Assembly: GCA_024405255.1 (NCBI GenBank)
Contig: JAKSOY010000169.1
Span: 1-9,579 of the forward strand
Length of the DNA stretch: 9,579 bases
Direction of reading: 5' to 3'
DNA from: Kiritimatiellia bacterium
GTDB taxonomy: Bacteria > Verrucomicrobiota > Kiritimatiellia > RFP12 > UBA1067
Shown: positions 1-4,320 of the stretch, in pieces
Position numbering within the stretch: the stretch's first letter is position 1
Layout: each line of letters starts with the position of its first letter
The notes under the pieces: model-generated
What the model saw: only the letters and a program-made list of their open reading frames with translations
What the model was told of the DNA's origin: nothing
Database searches by the model: none
Made by a program: the position numbers and the translations under genes

Positions 1-336
1 GTGGGAATCGGCGGCGACGATTTCACAGATGATACGCGAAACATTGCACATGATTACAAGGTGAATGCGACGTCGGAGGGCATGATGCCCATTTGGCTCA
101 AGGTTCGCGGCTACTACGACGAGTCCCTGCAGTCGCGTGCGTTGGCCTTCAGTTATTCGCGTGATGGGACGGCCTGGACGGAAATGGGCGTGAAGACCAT
201 TCCGCGCGAGCGGCAACTCTATGTGGGCGTACGCGGTAGCAACTGTGGTAATGTCGATAAATTGTTCGGGGCCGATTTTGACCATCTTACACTCGATGTC
301 GCGCCGCCGGAAGGTACGTTTTTCTATCTCCGTTGA
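1..336 (+). CDS. C-terminal part of a protein ending in a concanavalin A-like lectin domain
   Basis: The frame is open from the left edge and stops with TGA at 334-336, so only the last 111 residues are present; the GTG at position 1 is the window edge, not a demonstrated start. The residues resemble the C-terminal beta-sandwich of concanavalin A-like/DUF1349-type domains that follow catalytic domains in many carbohydrate-active enzymes: the pattern PIWLKVRG, then AFSYSRDGTAWTEMG, then LYVGVRGSN and FDHLTLDV is the usual run of 'hydrophobic strand, S-x-DG-x-x-W, vGv, FD-x-x-x-v'. This is family-level recognition from memory; no catalytic part can be seen. The protein probably binds or processes glycans and fits the esterase genes further downstream. 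A LamG-type or GH43_C2-type domain is an alternative label. Confidence 0.6.
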   Translation: MGIGGDDFTDDTRNIAHDYKVNATSEGMMPIWLKVRGYYDESLQSRALAFSYSRDGTAWTEMGVKTIPRERQLYVGVRGSNCGNVDKLFGADFDHLTLDVAPPEGTFFYLR

Positions 337-377
337 TGGATCAAAGAGGGATAGATCAATGACATATCAGCAAACAC
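334..377 (+). repeat. Left copy of a 44-bp duplicated gene-start region
   Basis: This stretch matches 3277-3320 without gaps, 39 of 44 bases identical (differences at 339, 341, 344, 349 and 365). It begins on the stop codon of the lectin gene and ends after seven codons of an open reading frame. The right copy is the leader and first codons of the intact MBL-fold gene. Identity stops abruptly at 377/378, where the ATPase remnant begins. Confidence 0.8.
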
Positions 378-388
378 ACCTCGCCTAG
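359..388 (+). pseudogene. Truncated start of a paralogue of the exported MBL-fold hydrolase gene
   Basis: ATG at 359 opens MTYQQTHLA followed by TAG at 386-388. The first six residues, MTYQQT, differ by one substitution from MTNQQT, the start of the hydrolase gene at 3302, and the upstream 25 bases are also shared. After codon 7 the similarity ends, because foreign sequence (the ATPase remnant) is joined there. I infer a deleted gene of which only the leader and start survive. It has no function as a protein. Confidence 0.55.
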
Positions 389-785
389 TTCGGAGGCCAT
401 AAACGGATGGCAATACCGCAAAACCGCCCGGCCTCCCAGCAAGTCGGCGGAGGCATTTCGCTTCAGCTTGCGGGCGCTCGAACCTGTCAGGATAAAACGA
501 TAGCCGCGTTTTTCGTCCATCAGCGAGTGGACAACATCCAGGAGTTCGGGAACGCGCTGGATTTCATCAATCACGATGTCTTTTACACCCGCACTCCCCT
601 CGACAAGCGAACGCAAAAGCTGAGGATTCGCCTTCATCTGGCGACGCTTCGCGACATTCAAAAGCGAGATTGTGAGAGCATTCGGGAATCGGTCTTTGAT
701 CCAGACGGATTTTCCAGTTCCACGGGGTCCAAAGAGAAAAAAAACTTCCCTTTGCTGGGGTGATGGCTCTTTTGATGGCGTTCAT
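378..785 (-). pseudogene. Remnant of an AAA_14-type ATPase gene (DUF4143-family protein), frameshifted and truncated
   Basis: Read on the minus strand from ATG at 785, the start MNAIKRAITPAKGS runs into a run of eight T's (A's at 737-744 on the + strand). Removing one base there joins it to FFLFGPRGTGKSVWIKDRFP, a Walker A motif (GPRGTGKS), and then to a frame with VIDEIQRVPELLDVVH (Walker B, DEIQ), FILTGSSARKLKR (sensor-like) and LLGGRAV...HPFMASELG. This order is that of the N-terminal nucleotide-binding half of AAA_14/DUF4143 ATPases, which are usually around 370-400 residues. The C-terminal half is missing: similarity ends at ELGE and the frame then reads into the antisense of the hydrolase-start remnant. 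Homopolymer shift plus truncation make it a pseudogene; the shift alone could be a sequencing error. Confidence 0.75.
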
Positions 786-802
786 GGCACAACTTCGTCG
801 TA

Positions 803-823
803 TTTTCCATTGCTAATGGAAAA
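803..823. repeat. Perfect 9-bp inverted repeat TTTTCCATT-gct-AATGGAAAA
   Basis: Positions 803-811 and 815-823 are exact inverted copies separated by three bases. A related TTTTCCA...TGGAAAA arrangement occurs at 3202-3228, and half-sites (ATGGAAAA) occur near 846-853. It could be an operator-like site or a small hairpin. Nothing else recognisable lies between 786 and 956. Confidence 0.5.
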
Positions 824-989
824 ACGGCGTCTCTTTTTACGGTGGCGATGGAAAATCGGCGGACATCGGTGTCTGTTGTCAATTTTATCCATCCTTTTCG
901 TTAATGCTCACGCGGAGAGTGTGGAGAGGATGCTATAGGATCAAAAGCGCCAATACGAATCGGTTCCATCCGTCCGATCCGTCCTAGCG

Positions 990-998
990 AAAAAATCA
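990..998 (+). repeat. Left target site duplication of the MITE-like element (AAAAAATCA)
   Basis: Identical to 1452-1460 and present once in the empty site within copy B (1817-1825). Nine-base duplications are known for several IS families, including some IS4, IS1 and IS256 members, so the size alone does not identify the transposase. Confidence 0.8.
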
Positions 999-1451
999 GA
1001 CTCTTCAGGCATAAGTGTGGGTTGCCTTTTGCCTTTCAAGGCCTTATGAAGTACGCAGATGCCTTCGGCATACGCAGTATTTGCCGAAAACCGTTGTGGC
1101 TACAACGCCCTCGCCCAGTCGCAATTCATAGACAAGGCAGAGAACCACATTTACGGCGAGGGCTACGCCACAAACGGTTTTCGACAAGTTTGTCCTTTGG
1201 AGGGCCGATGCTTTTAAGGAGTGGAGCCGGTCGTGTGATTCTTAAGGGGCCGACGGCACGGACATCTTGGCGAAATCCGATTCCGGCGTAGCCCGCGCGC
1301 AAACAGACTGTCAAAGACTGCCATTGAATTGCCTATGGCGCGGGCGTCGTAGCCGGATCGGATTTCGCCAAAACCGCGTATGCCGAAGGCATCTGCGTAC
1401 ATAATGGAAAGAGCCCGACACTCGACAGACCCACACTTATGCCTGAAGAAC
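999..1451. mobile_element. 453-bp MITE-like non-coding element with inverted ends and 9-bp target duplication
   Basis: The ends carry a perfect 21-bp inverted repeat (1002-1022 and 1429-1449; core CTTCAGGCATAAGTGTGGG). The element is flanked by identical 9-mers AAAAAATCA at 990-998 and 1452-1460. Copy B of the host repeat holds the same site uninterrupted (TAGCG-AAAAAATCA-AGGCA, near 1812-1830), which directly defines the insertion boundaries. No plausible protein is encoded: open frames are short and interrupted. Inside lie a second perfect inverted repeat (1051-1075/1376-1400) and two imperfect hairpins. Lacking a transposase, it must have been moved in trans. Its ends do not resemble those of the IS at 7407-9525, so that IS is an unlikely source. 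Confidence 0.82.
1051..1400. repeat. Inner inverted-repeat architecture of the MITE-like element
   Basis: 1051-1075 and 1376-1400 are perfect 25-bp inverted copies, each containing a small palindrome ATGCC-ttc-GGCAT. Two imperfect hairpins sit between them: 1083-1115 with 1153-1186 (sharing CGAAAACCG and GCCCTCGCC), and 1270-1299 with 1338-1367 (sharing CGAAATCCGAT). The spacers between the terminal and inner repeats are 28 nt on both sides but unrelated in sequence. A single strand could fold into a long stem carrying two branches. Confidence 0.75.
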
Positions 1452-1460
1452 AAAAAATCA
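1452..1460 (+). repeat. Right target site duplication of the MITE-like element (AAAAAATCA)
   Basis: Exact copy of 990-998, directly after the C that ends the element at 1451. From here copy A resumes and matches copy B. Confidence 0.8.
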
Positions 1461-1693
1461 AGGCACTCATCATGTAATGCAGGGTGCCTGCTTTTTGTTT
1501 TTAGGACAGATGGGACGGATGGGACCGATAGGACGGATCTCTTGTGATAGGTCCTGTCGGTCTTATGGGATTGATAGCTTGATAGGTCAGATGGGTTTTA
1601 TGGGATTGATTTTGATGATGGACCAAAATCTATCGGAGCGGCACCCTTTGGCACCTCATCAATGAGTGACTCATTTTTAGCTCTACGATTCAA

Positions 1694-1774
1694 TTATGAA
1701 AATCAATCCTATGCTAATCCTATGAGACCTATCCGAATCAATCCCATCTCTCCTATCAATCCCAGAAACAAAAA
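1694..1774 (-). repeat. Diverged inverted copy C of the 9-nt-unit repeat element
   Basis: Read on the minus strand this stretch begins CTTTTTGTTTCTGG and ends GGATTGATTTTCAT, matching the outer parts of copy A's right arm (CTTTTTGTTTTTAGG ... GGATTGATTTTGAT), with units such as gggattgat and ggataggtc between. It is shorter and more diverged than A and B. It faces copy A, so 1545-1620 and 1694-1770 could pair as a long imperfect stem. Confidence 0.55.
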
Positions 1775-2012
1775 GAATCGGTCCCATCCGTCCGATCCGT
1801 CCTATCTGTCCTAGCGAAAAAATCAAGGCATTCATCATGCAATGCAGGGTGCCTGTTTTTTGTTTTTAGGACAGATGGGACCGATAGGACCGATCTCTTG
1901 TGATAGGTCCTATGGGTCTTATGGGATTGATAGCTTGATAGATATAATGGGATTGATTTTGATGATGGACCAAAATCTATCGGAGTGGCACCCTTTGGCA
2001 CCACATCAATGA
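1775..2012 (+). repeat. Palindromic 9-nt-unit repeat element, copy B (uninterrupted)
   Basis: Runs from GAATCGG to CATCAATGA, the same ends as copy A. Compared with A it has one extra 9-nt unit (TATCTGTCC-type) in the left arm and lacks one unit at each of two places in the right arm. The arms CCATCCGTCC...CTATCTGTCCTA and TAGGACAGATGGGACCGA are inverted around a core at about 1817-1866. If transcribed, the hairpin followed by T-rich sequence could stop transcription. It carries the empty site of the MITE-like element. Confidence 0.75.
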
Positions 2013-2038
2013 ACGGCTTCGATTTTTGAAAACTCCTC

Positions 2039-2067
2039 TTGTAATCAAATCCGCATTATGGTAAAAT
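2039..2067 (+). promoter_or_regulatory. Sigma70-type promoter for the structured leader and the amidohydrolase gene
   Basis: TTGTAA at 2039-2044 (-35), a 17-bp spacer, and TAAAAT at 2062-2067 (-10) preceded by TGG as an extended -10. Spacing is optimal. A start near 2074 would put the RNA 5' end a few bases before the first stem-loop of the leader, which supports the call. It lies just after copy B of the repeat element. Confidence 0.7.
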
Positions 2068-2073
2068 ACGAGG

Positions 2074-2183
2074 TGTTCAAGACATCATGAGGTCTTCGCG
2101 AAAGCGGGGACGCCAACCGAGTGTAACACCACGGTGGATCAGCGCAAGCTGGATGTGTCCGAAAGGAAAACATTGTTACGGAT
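2074..2183 (+). ncRNA. Candidate structured leader RNA (riboswitch, attenuator or small RNA), class not recognised
   Basis: Between the promoter and an intrinsic terminator lie consecutive predicted stem-loops. H1 pairs 2092-2099 with 2104-2111 (8 bp, two G-U) closed by GAAA. H2 pairs ACCG 2116-2119 with CGGU 2132-2135, with GUG-UAA-CAC inside. H3 pairs CAGC 2140-2143 with GCUG 2148-2151 closed by GCAA. H4 pairs AUGU 2153-2156 with ACAU 2170-2173 and UCC with GGA, closed by GAAA. Three GNRA tetraloops in about 80 nt point to an RNA with tertiary folding. AAGAC (2079-2083) can pair either with GUCUU in H1 or with GUCUU in the terminator, a possible switch. The stretch GAAAGCGGGGACGCCAA is reminiscent of the c-di-GMP-I riboswitch, but other conserved parts are not seen. 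No ligand can be assigned. Confidence 0.6.
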
Positions 2184-2223
2184 GGCCGCACGTCTTGAAA
2201 TGGGATGTGCGGCTTGTTGTTTT
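2184..2223 (+). terminator. Intrinsic terminator between the structured leader and the amidohydrolase gene
   Basis: A 12-bp stem pairs 2185-2196 with 2202-2213 (GCCGCACGUCUU with GGGAUGUGCGGC, including three G-U pairs) around a GAAAU loop. It is followed by TTGTTGTTTT at 2214-2223. It ends about 45 bases before the amidohydrolase start, so it either ends a stand-alone RNA or acts as the off-state of a cis-acting switch. Confidence 0.75.
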
Positions 2224-2267
2224 GCGGCAGAGTGCCCTCATGATGGACCGAACATGAAAGGACCAAC

Positions 2268-2993
2268 ATGATGGTACAGCAGATAAAACCGGAATATACG
2301 AAGATTGTGGCGGCCATTCCACACAGCGTGGGCCGAGCTCGTTATTGGCAGTGGCAGCACAACGAAGCCGCACGGCAATGGCGTGACCGTTATGTCGATT
2401 GGTTCACGGACGAACTGTTCGGTCTCGACATGCCCGGTGTCGCCATTGTGAAGGCGAACGTCTGTCGCCTTGAGTGCGATGTCGAACGCCTGGAGGGGGA
2501 AAAGGACCGGCTTTGCAACTTTGCGCATATCGGAGGCGACAATAAGGCACGGGACATGATCCTTGGCAGTACCATCGTGCGGAACGGATGTCTTTCGGAG
2601 TGGTATCGATACCGCGCCGAAATTCTCGAGGCGGCGCAAGATGGCGTAGCAATCATCATTGATTGCCATTCCTTCCCGTCCGACATCGCCCCCGACGTCG
2701 ACGTGTGCATCGGATTCAACGACGATGAGTCGAAACCGTCGCTGCAGACGATTGGACAAGTCGAGAGGAGGTTCCGAGATGTTGGGTATGCGGTTGCTTT
2801 CAATCGGCCTTTCGCCAACGCCTTGGCACCAATGGGGTACATCGGGCATTCGCTGATGATTGAGGTGAACAAGCGTGTCTATATGGATGAGAAGACGCTT
2901 CAAAAGAATGACGGGTTCGAGAAGATGAAGGCGACGATTGGATCGCTCTACCATGAACTGCAGAAAATGGGAGATCACGAAAATGAAAACTGA
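2268..2993 (+). CDS. N-formylglutamate amidohydrolase family protein
   Basis: The 241-residue product fits the N-formylglutamate amidohydrolase (FGase, HutG-type) family, zinc enzymes that release formate from N-formyl-L-glutamate at the end of one histidine-degradation route; relatives act on other N-acylated amino acids or amides. Visible signatures are AAIPHSVG near residue 16, the metal-site stretch IIIDCHSFP (about residues 129-137), DVCIGFND, then NRPFAN and MIEVNKRVYMDE near the C-terminus. Length is near the family norm and no signal peptide is seen, so it should be cytoplasmic. GAAAGGA at 2256-2262 lies 5 nt before ATG 2268 and 8 nt before ATG 2271, so either may be the start. No other histidine-degradation gene is in the window, so its physiological substrate is open. 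It is preceded by a promoter, a structured leader and a terminator. Confidence 0.8.
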   Translation: MMVQQIKPEYTKIVAAIPHSVGRARYWQWQHNEAARQWRDRYVDWFTDELFGLDMPGVAIVKANVCRLECDVERLEGEKDRLCNFAHIGGDNKARDMILGSTIVRNGCLSEWYRYRAEILEAAQDGVAIIIDCHSFPSDIAPDVDVCIGFNDDESKPSLQTIGQVERRFRDVGYAVAFNRPFANALAPMGYIGHSLMIEVNKRVYMDEKTLQKNDGFEKMKATIGSLYHELQKMGDHENEN

Positions 2994-3024
2994 AATTGAG
3001 CTAACCAGAAGTATATGCGACTGA
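2983..3024 (+). pseudogene. Possible remnant start of a gene once translationally coupled to the amidohydrolase
   Basis: ATG at 2983 lies inside the last codons of the amidohydrolase and opens MKTEIELTRSICD before a stop at 3022-3024. The overlap and composition look like the start of a second operon gene that has been cut off. With 13 residues this may be chance, and no family can be named. Confidence 0.25.
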
Positions 3025-3044
3025 AACGGGAGCATGAGTATCAC

Positions 3045-3107
3045 AAGGGGCAGGGGGAATGCGGTTTTCCACTTGGGCTGTACAGGCCCTGAACCCCCTG
3101 CCCCTTT
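3045..3107 (+). terminator. Long hairpin downstream of the amidohydrolase gene, probable terminator
   Basis: AAGGGGCAGGGGG (3045-3057) and CCCCCTGCCCCTT (3094-3106) are perfect 13-bp inverted copies. The 36-nt interior carries its own small hairpin (GGGC...GCCC around TGTACAG). The T-run after the stem is short (three T's), so termination may be imperfect. The very GC-rich stem and location, 51 bases after the amidohydrolase stop, support a transcription-end role. Confidence 0.55.
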
Positions 3108-3201
3108 GATGCATTGGTTCCCCAAAGCACGAAACATTCTAAACCATTTGCTTTATTGTGCCTAGAGTGAAGTGTTATACCTGGCAAAGGGGGGTGTGCT
3201 A

Positions 3202-3228
3202 TTTTCCACTTGTATTCCAATTGGAAAA
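3202..3228. repeat. TTTTCCA...TGGAAAA inverted repeat with nested TTCCAATTGGAA palindrome
   Basis: TTTTCCA at 3202-3208 is mirrored by TGGAAAA at 3222-3228, and TTCCAATTGGAA at 3215-3226 is a perfect 12-bp palindrome. It lies about 75 bases before the start of the MBL-fold hydrolase and resembles the inverted repeat at 803-823. An operator role is possible. No convincing promoter hexamer pair was found in 3107-3301. Confidence 0.4.
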
Positions 3229-3276
3229 ATGCGACAATGATTGCGTATGTTTTTTTTCAGGTACATAGTGCTTAGG

Positions 3277-3320
3277 TGATGAACCAGAGAGCGATAGATC
3301 AATGACAAATCAGCAAACAC
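3277..3320 (+). repeat. Right copy of the 44-bp duplicated gene-start region
   Basis: Matches 334-377 at 39 of 44 positions without gaps. It covers the region just before and the first seven codons of the MBL-fold hydrolase gene. The upstream stretch contains only a weak Shine-Dalgarno-like GAGAG about 10 nt before ATG 3302. Confidence 0.8.
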
Positions 3321-4222
3321 GTCAAGATTTTCTCAAGTCACTCGTTGCCGCGGCGGCCGCTCTTGCGGCGGCGCGCGGTTGGAGCGCGGCGACGCCTGTC
3401 GACAAGTACAAGGAACTTCAGACCGCCATTGACCAGGTAACGCCGGATGATTATCGGCTTTACCAGAAGAAGGGCGCCAAGGGCCTCTCGACGCCGGCGC
3501 AGAAGTTTGTGTTCGGCCGGCTTGATGCCGCCTTCGACAAGGTGTTGAAAGAGGTGCGCGAGACGGTGGTCACAGGTCCGAAGCCAGCCGTGTGGCTCGT
3601 CTACAACATGGGCGTCGTCGTGAAAACGAAAGAGGCGTGTTTTACGATTGACCTGCGCCACCAGAAGGCCCCGCAGATCGCGCCGTTCGTCGACTTCGCG
3701 CTCATCACCCACCGTCACGGCGACCACTATACGAATCCGTACGTGAAGGCCATCGACGGCGCGGGGAAGGTGGTCATTTCGAATTTCCTGCCCAATGCCG
3801 GCGTGAAGGATCCAGAGGCACGCGGACTCGTGCGCGCGCCCAAGGTGTTCAACTTGAAGGACGTCGAGATTCGTGCCTCGTTCACTGACCACAACGCGAA
3901 ACTGATTGATTTCACATCTCCGTATGAAATCCGCATTGGCGATTTCGTGATCTACCATACCGGTGACTGTTGCAATGTGCAGAAACTCAATCCCACGCGC
4001 CGGCCCGACCTCTGGATCGTCCATCCCTATTGTGGAATGAAGGTGGCCGACGGCGTGAAGCGCTTCAAGCCGGTACGTACGGTGGTTGCGCATATCAACG
4101 AACTTGGACATGCGAAGGGGCATGCTCGGTGGACGTGGAATAATGCGTTCAAGGCGAAAGCGGATGTCGAAGCGGCCGGAGGCGAAGCCGTCGTTCCGAT
4201 CTGGGGCGATCGAATCCAGTGA
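3302..4222 (+). CDS. Exported metallo-beta-lactamase-fold hydrolase
   Basis: The 306-residue product has the metal-binding motif of the MBL superfamily, HRHGDH at residues 137-142 in SALITHRHGDHY-like context (here FALITHRHGDHY), followed by FTDHN (about 194-198), HTGD (219-222) and VVAHINELGH (262-270), with the order expected for UlaG-like/L-ascorbate-6-phosphate-lactonase-type hydrolases. The N-terminus TRQDFLKSLVAAAAALAAARGWSAA resembles a Tat signal (S/T-R-R-x-F-L-K) but the second arginine is glutamine, so export may be by a relaxed Tat signal or by Sec. A mature start near residue 31 is likely. The substrate cannot be told from sequence. It sits 98 bp upstream of the GH20-like/CE15 gene, in the same direction, so co-transcription and a joint role in glycan or ester hydrolysis outside the cytoplasm are plausible. 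ATG 3302 is supported by the signal peptide. Confidence 0.75.
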   Translation: MTNQQTRQDFLKSLVAAAAALAAARGWSAATPVDKYKELQTAIDQVTPDDYRLYQKKGAKGLSTPAQKFVFGRLDAAFDKVLKEVRETVVTGPKPAVWLVYNMGVVVKTKEACFTIDLRHQKAPQIAPFVDFALITHRHGDHYTNPYVKAIDGAGKVVISNFLPNAGVKDPEARGLVRAPKVFNLKDVEIRASFTDHNAKLIDFTSPYEIRIGDFVIYHTGDCCNVQKLNPTRRPDLWIVHPYCGMKVADGVKRFKPVRTVVAHINELGHAKGHARWTWNNAFKAKADVEAAGGEAVVPIWGDRIQ

Positions 4223-4320
4223 ACTCGCTCTGATGGCCTCTCGTGGGCAGCGCGAGACTGTTAAAGAGTTGAACCGTGAAAAAGTCAAGTGTGTCCGATT
4301 GGATACGGTAAAGGAACAGA

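Larger units (their letters stand above)
957..1665 (+). repeat. Palindromic 9-nt-unit repeat element, copy A, split by the MITE-like insertion
   Basis: Copy A consists of 957-998 plus 1452-1665, with 999-1451 inserted (one 9-bp target duplication belongs to the insertion). It matches copy B (1775-2012) closely along its length. The right arm reads as degenerate 9-nt units such as taggacaga, tgggacgga, tgggaccga and tgggattga. The left arm carries the same units inverted, and a core with A6...AGGCA and TGCCT...T6 completes a large imperfect palindrome. Copies A and B differ by whole 9-nt units at three places, as expected for slippage. The frame that is open here (GQMGRMGPIGRI) is a product of the 9-nt period and is not judged coding. 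Confidence 0.75.

Noticed and set aside
999..1451. The MITE-like element as a deletion derivative of the IS at 7407-9525
   Set aside because: Terminal repeats are unrelated (CTTCAGGCATAAG versus TCAGATATTCC) and internal sequences share nothing obvious.
1477..1665. Collagen-like frame (GQMGRMGPIGRI) in repeat copy A and the minus-strand DRTDRTDGTD frame in copy B
   Set aside because: The Gly-x-x pattern follows from the 9-nt period of the repeat. Frames are not kept between copies and have no start signal.
957..2012. CRISPR array
   Set aside because: The repeats are short, degenerate, contiguous and partly inverted, with no constant-length unique spacers and no cas genes nearby.
2092..2120. 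c-di-GMP-I (GEMM) riboswitch
   Set aside because: The GAAA-capped hairpin followed by GGGACGCCAA is similar, but the GGCAAACC-type segment before it and the matching second domain with receptor are not evident. Kept only as a model to test.
2127..2180. Small SRP RNA (GUCCGAAAGGAAAACA resembles GUCCGGAAGGAAGCAG)
   Set aside because: The conserved asymmetric loop and its opposite strand are missing, and the hairpin is short.
2238..3137. Minus-strand open frame of 299 residues over the amidohydrolase
   Set aside because: No recognisable family; the opposite strand carries the amidohydrolase motifs, a ribosome-binding site and a promoter.
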